DNA of 64,000 nucleotides from Dermatophagoides farinae. Lineage: Eukaryota > Arthropoda > Arachnida > Sarcoptiformes > Pyroglyphidae. Under the pieces are notes generated by a model that saw only the letters and a list, made by a program, of their open reading frames with translations, had not been told where the DNA came from and searched no databases. The stretch covers positions 7,874,001 to 7,938,000 of the forward strand of contig NC_134678.1 of assembly GCF_024713945.1 (NCBI RefSeq), written 5' to 3'. Positions 13,401 to 26,929 of this stretch are shown piece by piece (within the stretch, counting starts at the first letter, position 1; each line of letters opens with the position of its first letter). The position numbers and the translations under genes are program-made.

Positions 13401-16400
13401 AGTTACATCATTCGTTTTTTTTATTGAAATTGTTGTTCGATTATTAGGCTAAATTGTGGTGAATGGACATGAATTTCGTGTCTCTATGTGTCTTTTGTAA
13501 TGTTCACACTTATATAATATCGATGAAAAATCAATAATCGAAACAATGTTTCGATTACAGATTCCACAAAACAAAATAATCAATATAGTTCAATGATAAA
13601 TCGATTGACCATCAATTTCTTCTCCCTTGATCTCAAAATCGTTTATCATCATCATCATCATCAATTTTGATGATTGTTTTGAAATTTCTTTATCTCTCTT
13701 TCTCGCTTTCTGTCCAATGTTTTCATTCAAAAAATAAATTTATTCAATTTGATTCGATTTTTTTTATTCACATTTTGATTGAAAATTCATAATTCTTTTT
13801 TTGGAAATTGACATTGTTTGTTTGTCTAGACTCTAGAGAAAGAAGAAGAATATCATTCAATATGATTTATGGAATTTGATTATTTTTTTTTTGTTTCATT
13901 CGTTTAAAATTTAATTGATTCGCAGAAATATTTTCTCGTCATTTCAAAGAATGTGAAATAATAATTGTCCACATTTGTCAAATCAATTGGAATTTTTTTT
14001 TCGTTGATAAATTCCCGATATTTTTTCACAATTTCCCTTCATTTGTTATTGGTAGTCGTCCATATTTGTTCATTTTTCAATGATAATCATCATTTCTTGT
14101 TTTGCACCGAAAAAAAATGAAATTTTCGGTGCAAAAGAAAAAAAAAATATTCTAGCCATTCCCTAGAACATGTCGTGCTAAACAACAAAAACAACAGCGA
14201 CATTCTTTTTTTTTGGAAATTGTTTTCTTTTTTTTCGAACTATAAATCTTTCGCGTACATCCCTAGTACATTTTCCAGTTAATTTTAAACGATTTAATGA
14301 CTTTTTTTCACAACAATCATTCAAAAGATTAACTTTTGATGTGAAAAGTCAATTTTCCATTTTGTTTTTTTTTCTTGTTTATTTTGACATGAAACACATC
14401 CTTGCTATGTAATTTTGGGTAAATTCTATTCATTCTTTTTTTTATATTTAGAATCAAAATCTAAAAAAAAAATTCATTCATTCCATTGATTCAATGATGA
14501 TGATGTAACGAACGATCCATTCACATAATGGATCTATGCATGAAGTCAATGATGGCGATCACCATCATTATGATCATTAGACACACAAGAAAATTTTCAT
14601 CAAAATTTTTGGGTGTGGCAATGTCATCATTTACAGGATGCATTTATTTGCACTTGAAAACTTTTTTGATAGAAAATAAATTTTCATAATAATATGCTGT
14701 GTGTGTGTGTGTTTGTTTGTTTGTTTGTTTGTCCAAATGGTGATTCAAATGATTTCTGTTTGTATAGATTTATTCAAATGTTTAATTTACTCTATAATAC
14801 CATTACTACCAAGATTGTAATCCAAATATAACAAGATGAAATTGACTTTGAAATTAAAAAAAATTCCAATTGATTCTTATCATTGGCTTTTTCTAGTGAA
14901 CAATTCCATCCATCGTATCTATGTCGGTCTTTTTTTCTGCTCAAAGTTCTTTATCCGATGATGATGATGATGAAAATGTTCCACAAAAAAACACTTAATA
15001 ATTTATCAAAGGAAAAGAATGATTGATTTTCTTTTCTTTTTTTTCGTTGTTGTTGCTGAATGATTTTGGTACACCGATACTGATGATGATTAGAATTCAG
15101 AGAATTTTGAATTCAAATCGGATTCATACAATTATCGATTTCATTTCATCTTGTTGTTGTTGTTGTTGTTGTTATCTAGGATTATCTTCATTATTCTCTT
15201 CATTCATTCATTTATTCATTTTTTGCACAAATTTTTTTTCCATTATTTTCAGCTTATCTAAGATTATTATTGGGGTGTATATTTCGTTTCGTAAAAGATA
15301 TATTCAATAATAAAATGATTGCTTAATTAGTTTCGAGAATTACTTGTTCGTTATCTCTCTAAATATATACTATCGATCATTAACAATTGATGAAATAAAA
15401 AATCCCATTTCCGGTTTCTATATTTGTTGCAGAATATTTTTTTCGAGGATTAGGCAAACATCGCGATCGATTGTTTCGTTGTTTGCCTTGGCGCCACAAA
15501 CGCACATATATCATATACGAAATAATAAAGGAATATTTATATTTATATTTTTCATCATGATTGACTGATTGATCGATGATCATGATGATCATCATCATGT
15601 ATCCATGTTTCATTCGTTTCTCTCGTTCTCTCTATCTCTCTCGGCATAATAATGAATTCCAAAGAAATTTTTCTCTTCTTTTTTCATGGAATTCTTGATG
15701 TGTATGAATATTGGATGATAATAATCAACACACGCACACACACCAACTGATCCTGACCATTTATATATTTTTAGATGCAGAAAAAAAACGGAAACGTATA
15801 TATAAAATAAATAAATTTCAAAATTTTATCCAGTTTTTTTTTTGTTTTCATCGTTGTATATAGATATGTTTGTTTTTCAATGTCCGTGTTTGTGTGTTTA
15901 TGTTTATCTTTCTTTTTATATGTAAATGTTGAAATAGGTATTGGAATTTAATTTTTTGAATTTCCGATATGATCGAAAAAAAGTGGAAGAAAAAAATGTT
16001 TACTTTTTTTCAACCCCGATATGATAAATATTCAAAATAGAATGTCAATAACAAAAATAAAAAAATTTTGCAGTTGAAAAATTATAGAAAAAAAATTTCA
16101 AGTTTGACGTTGGCATTATTGGTGATATGGTGTAGGACGAACGGACAAAAATGCTTGAAGCCAATTTTCATTTTTTCAAAAACATAACATCATCATTAGA
16201 TTGATTTGATCATCATTTTTTTCTCATTTTCACTCTTCAATTATTGAGAAATAATTTATTCAGTTTTTTTTTGATGGTTTTAGCCATCGAATGATTAATC
16301 GTTTTATGTTTTCTTCGTAATGTTGTCATCAAAAACTAATAGTTTCCGTTTAGTTTTTTTTTCTGGTTAAAGAGTTTGTTCTTTTTTCTGTCATTTGTTT

Positions 16401-19400
16401 TGTTTACTTTGTCTATTTTTTTTTGGTCATCGTTGTTATTTTTTTATTTCAACATCATCATCATCATCATCATGAATAAATGAATGAATGAACCAAACGC
16501 AACTCTATGTTGATATAAAAAATGAGTCTTGTTCATTTACTATAGTAATTCGAGAGCAAACACACATACACACACAGAGTGAAACAATGAAAGAAACAAT
16601 AACAAACAAACAAAAGAATTGAATTGAATTTTGAATGAAGAGAAGAGAAAATTAAAACAATGTGATGATTAATCATTCATCAATCATTTCGGGTAAGTGT
16701 GTGTGTTTATGTGTGGCCACAATCAATAACAATAACAAAAACGACAGAATCAAGAATCAATAGCGCAAAAACTACTATATATACATAATGATAGTAGTCA
16801 TAGTCATATATAAATGAACCATACATCGAATGTTAATATATTGAAAATGTGAATGAAAAAAAAAACTGAATGTGAAATGTAATTGAATTGAGCTAACAAT
16901 TCTTTAAATCCAAACGGTTGACATGTTGAAATATCATATTTTTTTCATATATTTTTCAATAAAATTTTTTTCTTCAAATTTATTTTAATTTTCTGACTTG
17001 CTTTCAGAATCTGTTTGTTGTTGAAGGATTTATTCATTTTATTTTGCATGAAATTCAAGAAAAAAAAACAATATGAATCACGCACACGTAAAATGCTGAC
17101 AGTTTTTTTTTTCGTTTCGGATGAGTTTTTTTTTTGTTGCTTGCTTCATGTTGATTCACTCACTGACTATAAAAGTGTTGTTGTTTCATCATTGTTTCTA
17201 CAGCCGCAAAAAAATCTTTACTTTTTAATAGTAAAATGAATTCTTCCTGTTTTTTTTAAAAAAACCGCTATGAATAATTTTTCTTTTGATATTTTCCATC
17301 ACCATCATCATCAACATCATCATCATCATCATTCATGTATTTCATAATTCTTGAAAAAAGATAAAATATTCTAACCCATTTTTTTCCTCTCTCTTTTTTG
17401 GTTCTATACCCATTTCATACATTACATTTTATCGTGAATTTTACTTTTTACAGCCAACAAAAAAAAATTATGCAAACAAATCAAGGTCTCGTTAATAATA
17501 AACTACAAGTTTATCTCTCTCTCTCTCTCTCTCTCTCTTTCTGTTTGTGTGTTCATCATTAGAGTTACGGTTTTTGACATGCAATGTGGATAATAATTTA
17601 TAATTTTTATTTTTTTCAACTTTTATTCTTGTTTTTCGTGGTGATCAGGGGTAAAAGGATAAAATTTCTGAACATATCTCTCTCTCTTTGTGAGTGTTGT
17701 TGGTATTTTTTTCATTCATTATGTTTCAAACACACACACACACCCATCCACACACCCAACGCGCTCATTAGAGTGGATATATGGAGAAAAGAAAAGAAAA
17801 AAAAAGTTTTGTCGTTTTTTTTCGCTTGGTTAGCTGTTTGTTTTTTTTTCTGTCTTCTGGATATTATGTCCATTCACAGACACACACACGATTGTTTTTG
17901 TTGTTTTTTGTTGTCGACAAAAAAATTCTGTTGCGAGATCAATGAAAATAATGTCGATGTTGTGTGTGTGCAACATGATATTCAGGTCAAATACATCACC
18001 ACTGTTCTCATGGGTGATTTTTTCTTCTCTAGATTTTCAATGACAAATAGCAAAGAATTTTTTTTTCTGTTTGTTGATGTGCATTTTGAGATCAATCTCC
18101 ATCTATCCATCTATTGCATCTCGTGTCAATATATAATTAAATTATCTCTCTCTCACTCTCTCGTTTTTTTTTTTTTTTTTTTTTTTTTGATGGAATTGAA
18201 AATCGAATTTATTTGGTTTTTTTTCATTCGATTTCGACTATTTCTTGATTAACATCGTATTCGTTTCGTTATTTTTTTCTAGTTTATTCAATAATTAAGA
18301 TGTTTGCTTTTTTTAGATGATGATTCTAAGAATAAGAATGAAAAAAAATGATCAAATGACCTATGGGCATGAATTTTTCATTATAAAGTTTAAAAATGAA
18401 AAATTTAGTAATGAAATTGTGTGTTTGTGTTTGATGTGAACAATTTTTTTTGTCGTTTCGTTTGATTACTTGAAATTTGTTTTGAACGAAAAAATTTTTT
18501 TTTCTATTTCGAATTTTTTCTCACATTCTTGCCCTTATTCGTTTTTTGAGATTTGAATAAAGTTATTCTGCTTGCTTACTGTTATTCATTTCTTATCAAG
18601 ATTGTTTATTTTTTTTCGCTTCTTTTCCAATTAATTTCATTAAATTCAGAAAATTTTCCAATTTTTTCCACTTTAAAAAACGAGTGAAATGAGATTTTTT
18701 TTTATTTTTCCGGCCGGTTTCCAGCCACACATATAACACCAATTATATAAAATTGTTGTTGAACAACAACAACAACAGCAACAGCAGTAGTAAAAAAAAA
18801 ACATCCGAGAAACTCAAATAACTCAAAATGAAATGAAATTTAATATCAAGAAAATATTTTGAGCATTTGCTTCGTTTGTGTTTGATGTCTACTGTTGCAA
18901 TGATGGTTAAATGATGAAAAATGATAATAAATTAGAATCATTTTTTCATTCTCTATTTCCGTAGAATAGAATTTGTCTTTCTCTCTTGTTCGTTGTGTAT
19001 GGAAAAACATTTTTTGTTTGTTTGTTTGTTTGGTTACAAATCGATTTTTTATGCTTATAACTAATAAGAAAATGAAAATGATTATCTTATTATTTATATC
19101 ATCATCATCATCATCACATACACCAATACGCATAAAGCTTGTAGAATTAGTATTTTTCTTGCATTCCGTGTTTCATTCTTTTCATGCATGAGAAATGATT
19201 ATGATGATGATGTTGTTGATAATGATGTTGTTTACGGAAAAATACAAATGGCCTTAAATATAACTAATGATGAATAGTAGTAACCCAACAAGAAAATATT
19301 TATGTAATAATATTGATTATTACAGATTATTATTATTATTGTGTATTGAATATTGAATTTTGGAAATTGTTTGTCTGCAGACTCACGCTCACCATAGCCA

Positions 19401-22400
19401 AACGTCTACGACGAGCTGAATCCTGTTCCATACGACGTTGGCTATTAGCTTTTTGGGCAATACGACCTTGTTTTGCAACGACTAGTCCAATTTTTATATA
19501 TAAAACACAGATGAGTCCCAATGGTATTCTATAATGATGTAAAAAACGAGATAGAAAAAAAAGAAAGAGAAAAAAAATTATTATAGAAAATAAATTTGTT
19601 GAAAAGAAAAAAAAAGTGCAATCAGTATTTTGTTGAAAATTATAAACAGAAAAATTTTGCGACTGATGAGTGAGTGTTTGTTTGGATTGGATTAGAATTT
19701 CAAATTATTTTTGTCGATAGAAGAAAAACTACCAGTCTTTTTTATTTATATTTCTGTCTGTGTGTACAATGTAAATATGAATTTCGATTTTATTTCGAAA
19801 AATTGAAAATGACTTGCAATAAGATTGAATCAGATTTCAATCATCATTGTCATGATTGTTGTTGTTTTGTCAGAGAATTTTTTTTTAAGTTTCTCAATTT
19901 CTTCCGAATCAATCATTTGTTGTTGTCCGAAATCCAAAGTGCTATTGGTTTGGCATTTGGCATTCACCCGATAAAAAAAATCAAACAATAGTGGTAATGA
20001 TGATGATGTTAGTCATCATTAAATTTTAACAATTTTTTTTCTTTCTTTGTAAAATAGAAAAAAAAATTTCTTTTTCTTTTGCTTTTTAATGATGTTTGGT
20101 GGTGATAATGATGACAATTATTAATTCTTTGCACACATCTATCTTATTATATAAATGTCATTTCTGTATTCTATCCGATAATAGTGAATGATACGATTAA
20201 GAATGATCGCTGAAATAACTTGAGGCTAAAGAATAAAATGGATATGGATCCGATACAAAATTCTTTAGTCGGAATAATAGAAGAAAAAAAATCCTGGTTA
20301 TAAGATAAAGGCCATATCATTGGAACTTGGATAGGAAACGAATTTCACGTTTCCAAGTTTCATATCTGCATAATAATGTTGCTGTCCTTTCATCTGTCGA
20401 TCGATCGATCGATCGATCAAGACCTTTAGGGGTTTCACGATTCAAGGTTTTTTTTTACTTTTTCTATTTTCTATCCTTCAATGGAAAAAATGTGTCTCAA
20501 TATTAGCCGAACCAAATAGAAAAAATCGAATATTCAATTTGATTTGTCTACATCCATCATATAATCACATAGGATGATGATAGCCATTTTTCGTTGTTGT
20601 TGTTGATTTATATATATTTTACATAAAAATAAATATTTGTAATTCCGCTATTTGGTTAAACGACGACGACGACGAAAATAAATCAGATATATAGAATCAT
20701 TTTTTTTCTGTGTAATAACGTTATTATTGATAGTCGGTGGTCGTCGTTTAAGGAAATTATTGAATATCTAAATCGAAATTCCAAATAAATGAATGAAAAA
20801 AGTTTGCTATCTCGCATATGATGATTATCCTTATTGACCTTATTGATTCTTCACGAATATTTTATTTTATTTTTTTTTTTGCATAAGATTTTTACTGGCT
20901 ATTAGAAAAGATTGCCCGAATTCTGAATCGAAAAACAGACACACACGATCGAAGATTTTTTCCATTTGCACACACGAAATTACAATATATTGATTTTTTT
21001 CTCCTTGTTTCTTTGTTTGTTAAATAATATATGTTTCAGAATTCTGAAACTTTTTTTTATATATTCCCAAATGTGTGATGTAAGTGTGTGTAAAGAGCCA
21101 ATGAGCATCTTCATTATTCTGTTGATGACGATGATGATGATAATGATGGTTTTTGTGGTTTTTTTTTCGTTGAAGAATTTTTCAATTACAATTAAAACCA
21201 CAACCACCACCACCACCACACCACATAAACTGATTTTGTTTCTATTAATTTCTTTCTTGAGACAAAAATCATTAAAAAACACGCAAACTATGAATCGAAT
21301 TCTCTATTTATGTATGTGTGTGTGTGTGTGTGTGTAAATAAAGTTTATTCATTCAATCAGCCAATCAAACACGCAAACAGAATCTTGGTATTGAAGAAAA
21401 CAGAATATGTGATTCGATTTTTTTTATTCGTTCCTTCTTTTTTTCACTTATTTGATCGGATGAATCAATCTTTATGTTTTTTTCCATCGTCATCGTCGTC
21501 ATCATCATCATATTAGGTTTTGAAGGAAAATTGAATTCCCTCTCTCATTGGTTCGTTCGTTTATTGTTTGTTTTTTGCATCATATAAGATTTCGGTTTCT
21601 TTATTCGCAGAAAAAACTATTCTCATTTTTTTCTTGGTCTAGCTATGACGACGTGATAATAATGGAACGATTGATCGGTCGATTTTCGACTAAAAATTCA
21701 CTCATTCACTTTTACACACTAGGGTTATATTTTCTTTTCTTTCTGGTAGCTTGAAAGTTCAGGAAATCAATATTTTCATTCATTATTTCGTGGGTGTTTT
21801 TTGTCACTTTCTTGCTTCATTCATTCATCAGAACACATCGTCATCGTCATGCCTTTATTTTTTGTCATTTGTTTTTTGGTTATTTTTTTTTGGTCTTACT
21901 CATTCTCTTTTTCTTGGTTGTTGTTGTTGTTGTTGTTGAAAGCAAAAAAAAAACTTGTTTGTTCATTATTCTATTGATATATCGGTATCAGCAACGATGT
22001 TGTCGTTGTTGACATTCTCTTTTCATTCACCATGATTTCACAGATTCATTTTTTTTCGTTTTGTTTGTTTCATTAATATATTTATGCTACAAAGTTCTAT
22101 CATAGTTGTAGAATATTCCAAGTTTATTCATTTTTTTCTTTTGATCATCAACAATATTTGCATGTTACACATACACACAAATGTAATGATATTTATTTAT
22201 ATGAATGATTTTTTTTTTTTTTTTGGTTTTGTTTCCTTCATCCTCGTCATCAATTAATGTTTGAAAATGATATGCAAGCAGACACATATTTGTATATTTG
22301 TGTAGAATGAATGAATGAATGACTGGTTTTGACACTGCTGCTGCTTGTGTAGTCATCATCAAATCAATGTAAGAAACATTCGATGGTTTGTGCGTATGTG

Positions 22401-25400
22401 TGTGTTGCAAAGGAATATGAGAGATCCATTTTTTTTTTCATTGCTTGAATCTTATTGAATCGTTTTTTCTGTTTTAAGCCATCAATTGTGAATTGAAAAT
22501 CTTTTTTTTCAATTTCCTTTTTTTTCTACTTGGATCTTTAATCATAAATAATCTTTTTGGTTGTTGTTTTTTTTTATTGGCTTGATATCGATTGTCATTG
22601 GATGTTTGAGTGTGTGTTTTTACGATAATGAGAAACGAAAAAATTTGTTACAAATTTTTCACCTGGGATTTTTTCAAATTTTTTTTCATCATGATTTGTA
22701 TCTCTTTTGTGTGTGTGTTATTATTACACATCCGAGAGTTGGTGAAAGAATAATTGAAATTTTTTTTGTTCGAGTTTACTGGATTTATTTCAATGATTAT
22801 TCTATCACTTGATTCCATTCAGGTGTCTTTGTGTGTGTGTGTGTGTGCATTCTATTGGAATAAAAACGAATCAACAGCAAAAAAAGTGTAAAATTAAATA
22901 TTGTTTTCGAAGAAGAAAAATCATAAGTGGTGGTAGAGTGGAATTTGATTCCATATTTGAAACATGAAAAAATGGATCAGAACAAAAAAAAAGAAATAAA
23001 AGAGAACTTTGAACCAAACGAGAAAAAAAAACGCTGAAACCACAATCCTTATGATTATGATTGGCGTGTGTCTGTCTGTTTGTGTGTGTGTATGTGTGTG
23101 TGTTTGATATGAATGAATGACTGAAAATGTCACACGCACATACTCTCAAACCATCATCATCATCATCGTGGTTATTATTAAATGATTATGTTGATCACAT
23201 TACATAATACGATCACATAAAAAAGTTTTTTTTTCTTTTTGGGGAGTTTAATATTGGGAATGACATGTTTTTTGAGAACAAAATTGACAAAACGAATTAT
23301 GGGTTAAATCATCATCATCATCATCATTATTCGATTGTCATCGAGTTGAAATATTTTTTCGAGTTGTAAAGTGGTAGCAGTAGTAGCTGGTTATATGGTT
23401 GTAACCTGAGCTTTCTCTCTCTCTCTCTCTCACCCTGTTTCTCTTGGTTGAACCTTGTTATTATTATTATTAATGACATGTGTGCCTCTTACAAATATCA
23501 AAAAAAAAAATTTTCATGTCTTTCAAAAGAAAAAAAAATGGAGATCTTTATTTCTTTCGATTAATTCAGCCAGCCAGCCAACCAACAGATACATGAAATC
23601 GATATTCGATTGTTTTTTGTGTTCACTTGAACAATACATACATGTACAACATGATTTTTTTGTTTTCGGCAATTTTTTCTGGGCGGAATTTTTTTTGTTG
23701 TTGTTGTTATTGTTGCTGTTTCATTCAAAAAGTTTCCTTATCTTTTCATATATCATTCTCTCGAATATAGATATAGATGAAATGTTTAACATTTAAATTC
23801 AACGACAATTTTTTTTTTTTTTTTTTGAATGATAATGATATTATAATTTATGCGTATTATCGGAAACGAATGAAAAAAAAAATGGAAAAGTTTTTTTTCG
23901 ACGTTTCGTTTTTTTTCGTTTTTCAAATCAAATCAAATGAGTAAAAATGAAAAAATTATTGAATGAAAGATGTCATATGTGTGGATGATGAAAAAATCTA
24001 AAAAAAAAAAACATAACCAGATTAAAGTTGTTGTTGTCAATTAAATTATATAATCAAATTTTCAATCTTTGTTGCTACAATAATACCCGAGATACCCGCT
24101 CAAAAAACATACACACACACACACACAGACACAACACTAAGGTATGTACCATCTGTGGGTGTATAATAAAATAAAATCAAAAATGAAAGATCGAAAAAAA
24201 AACTTTCAATTCGTATACGAGAAATAGATAATAAAATTGATTTGATTTGAAAGTTTCTATGCTCTTTGTGTGCACATTTTGACATCCATTATATATAATA
24301 AGAATGCTGGAATCTTTTCTCATTTTTTTTATGGCTTAACTTTTATTGAAAATGATGATGCAATGTTAATAATATCATCATTCGTATACCGAAAAAACAA
24401 ATAAGCAATGATGACCCAATATAATGTCATCATCATCATCATCATCATTGACTATTTGAATCTTATTGTAGTTGTTGTTATAGTTACACATTTAGATTTA
24501 TAAATCTATAGAAGCAGATTCTGTTCTAAAAACATTCGTTGTTGTTGTTGTTTTTATTGTTGATGTCTAAATTATAATTGCAAGAAAAAAATTATGAAAA
24601 TCTTCATCATTATCATAATGAATCAGAATCATTTCTTCAGGTCCATAGAGACCATTCCATACATTCATTGATTCATTGTCCGAATTGTATTTGATTTGGC
24701 AATAATTATAGCTTTGAAATATGACCGAAATTTTTTGACATTATAATATTGAATTACAAATTTCTGATCACATTGATGATTATATCTAAGTTCATATCTA
24801 AAAAGTTTGAATTATAATAATGATGATGATGATTAATTTTAATTGATTGATTGATCGATGAAGAATGTACATTTGCATTTTCTAGCAAACTAGAAAACAA
24901 TATATAATCCACGTACCAATGAATTACCAACATGATCTTGGACATGTAACAACGACTACAACAACAAGTTGACTTATTTTGAAAGTTTAATTTTTTATTT
25001 CGTTTGAAACAAAAAAAAAACAGAATAATTCTTTTGAACTGAAACAAGAATTTCAATTTTTTTTTTGTTTGTTGTTGTTGCCAAGAGGAAAACTAATCCC
25101 AACGAAATTCCATTCTGGAACAAACAAACAAATATATACCTGTGCCTAGTATTAACTCTTTTTTTCAACAAGCGAAAAAAAATGTTGTTGCACAACATTT
25201 TTTTTTGTTGATGTGTCACAATAATAATTATAAAATATTTCGTTGAAATGGTGATTCAAAAAAAGTTGAAAAGTGAAATAAACGAATATACTTTACAGTT
25301 GACTTGATGTTTTTGTTTTTTCATTAACAACGACTACAATGATAATAACTCTAAATTAAAAAAATAAATAAATTCTTGTTTTATTTTCTACGAATATCCA

Positions 25401-26929
25401 ACATATGTATTAGTGTTTCATTAAACAAAAAACAACCGTAGGTTTATTTTTTTCAGCTTAGTTTTTGTGTTTTGTTACGAATAATAAATGACTAACTACT
25501 AACACAAAAACACAAAATAAGCAAATATTTGGCCTATCTCGATGTTGTTTTTATTATTTTTTTTCCTGTTGTTTGTTAATGGGATGATGAGCGATGTCCA
25601 TTATTTCTCTCTAATTAAGACCATCATTATCACATGTTTGTGGACAACAACAACAACAACAAAAGATAAATAAATCAGGCAAACAATAACAACAAAATTA
25701 ACCAAGATAAAAGATTCAAGTTTGTTTTTTTTCAATACTTACAAATATTGTGTTAAAAATGCTTCAACTGAAAGTGTTAAACGTAGATTGAAATCAACTT
25801 GTGGATATTCAGCACGACATCTAATGTATGTACGATTCTGATAAGGCACATAAACAATTTGATTAAACATTGAATGTGGTGTGGCCAGCAAACCAGCTAA
25901 TAACCAAACAATTGTCATTATAATGCAAAGACAAAATGAACCATGTAATATTAATGGATGATAGAATATTGTATTGGATGAATGGTTACCAATACCACCG
26001 GTATTAGCCATTGATGAACGAAAATGAGTCGATGTCGATGTTGATGATGAGGATGATTTTGATATTGCACTTGTTACAGTCATATAACGATGAACAGCTA
26101 TGACACCCATCGTAAATGTTGATACATACACACACATAACTTGTATAAATGGTACTAATTTACAAAATAATGATGGAAATGGATAGTTCATGTATATAAA
26201 ACGTGTAACATTGAATGGTATATTCAATGTTGTTGTCAATAAATCTGCGACGGCTAGCCAAGCAATCAGTATATTTGTCGTGGTTTGTAGTTTCTTTTTG
26301 GTTAATATCATTTTCAATACTAATGAATTGCCACATAATGATATTAAAATAATCAATGAATATGCGATTATTGTTATTAAATGACGATAAAAATCTTCAT
26401 CTTCAGTTGTAGCTGTAGTGGACGATGATGATGATGATGATGATGTTTGTCCATTTGTTGATGCTGCTGCAGCGGCTGCTGCAATACGACTTGATATTGG
26501 TGATGGTGGTTGTTGTTGTAGGATTGGAAATTGAAATATTTCTCCTCCTGTTGTTGTTGTTGTTGTGGATTTTGTTGTCGATAATGTTTGATTATTAATA
26601 ATTGTTTGATTAATTAAATTATTGGCAATTTTTTCAAAAAATGTCTTTGCCACTTCATTTGCAATCATTTGGGAATCGTTATTGTCTAAGGAAATATTTT
26701 CTTTCTGAAATGCTAACCATATGGCACGTGATAATAATAAGGCTGTTGATGATGTGGATGTTGAGGAATTATTTCCATCATCATCATTATTCTGTGTATT
26801 CAAAATATTGAATTCATTTCGATCATCGATTATTGATTGTATGGTTGTTGTTGTAAAAAACATTTGATTTGTGTCGATAAATAAATGACTTTTATCATCA
26901 TCGACAGCACTAGTAGTAGTAATAGCCAT
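7464..26929 (-). CDS. Neuropeptide-type GPCR, GPR83/NPY-receptor-like
   Basis: Rhodopsin-family receptor in four coding exons, each joining in phase: 25743-26929, 19393-19528, 9116-9259, 7464-7844 (615 residues). An upstream ATG at 26989 is in frame, but the DNA between reads as a polypyrimidine tract ending TAG just before MAITTTS, so I start at 26929. About 180 extracellular residues with N-glycosylation sites precede TM1 (CGNSLV). TM2 has LAVADLL; TM3 has VYVSTFTMGVIAVHRY; TM4 has W in VWLLAGLLA; Cys about 256 and 371 can form the TM3-ECL2 disulfide. TM5 spans exons 1-2 (QYLIPLGLICVLYIKIG); TM6 is FGICWMPLNLYHLL; TM7 is [20 protein letters not shown], the intron splitting N from PFIY. The TM6-TM7 region recalls GPR83; RYamide, luqin or sNPF-type receptors are alternatives. 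DRY is HRY, and CCCCC follows helix 8. Confidence 0.85.
7845..9115 (-). other. GPCR intron 3 (1.27 kb)
   Basis: Runs between the asparagine and proline codons of the NPxxY motif (donor GTAAGT read on the minus strand at 9115, acceptor TTTAG ending at 7845). AT-rich with short TA and poly-T tracts and a small (CA)n run at about 8856-8874. No nested coding segment seen. Confidence 0.75.
14100..14136. repeat. Perfect 14-bp inverted repeat, 9-nt loop
   Basis: Left arm TTTTGCACCGAAAA (14100-14113) and right arm TTTTCGGTGCAAAA (14123-14136) are exact reverse complements. After one G-G mismatch, pairing can resume outward for about six more positions with one further mismatch. It lies inside GPCR intron 2. 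Confidence 0.8.
17514..17538. repeat. (TC)n microsatellite
   Basis: Uninterrupted TC dinucleotide run within GPCR intron 2. Confidence 0.95.
19529..25742 (-). other. GPCR intron 1 (6.2 kb)
   Basis: Separates the exon encoding the N-terminus to early TM5 from the exon completing TM5. Donor GTAAGT at 25742 and acceptor TTATAG ending at 19529 on the minus strand; the split Leu codon is two bases plus one. Contents: a (TCGA)n run at 20397-20418, an ACG triplet run at about 20661-20675, several TG, CA and CAT microsatellites, and no coding-like segment. Confidence 0.75.
20397..20418. repeat. (TCGA)n tetranucleotide repeat
   Basis: Five and a half TCGA units. It is self-complementary, rich in CG dinucleotides and GATC sites, and unusual against the surrounding AT-rich DNA. 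Confidence 0.95.

Larger units (their letters stand above)
9260..19392 (-). other. GPCR intron 2 (10.1 kb)
   Basis: Joins the end of the third intracellular loop (RRRRLAM) to TM6. Donor GTGAG at 19392 and acceptor ACGTAG ending at 9260 on the minus strand. It holds many microsatellites (for example (TG)n at about 9716-9734, (TC)n at 17514-17538, poly-T at about 18169-18187) and a long perfect hairpin at 14100-14136. Open frames inside it are Phe/Leu/Ile-rich readings of poly-T and TTC-type DNA, and I see no nested gene. Confidence 0.75.

Noticed and set aside
17584-18252. A 222-codon plus-strand frame inside GPCR intron 2
   Set aside because: Composed of Phe/Leu/Ile/Cys runs read from poly-T, TC and CA microsatellites; no start context, domain or splice support.
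20966-21337. A 123-codon frame in GPCR intron 1
   Set aside because: Ends in TGTGTG-encoded Cys-Val repeats and is otherwise Phe/Ile/Leu-rich; reads microsatellite DNA.
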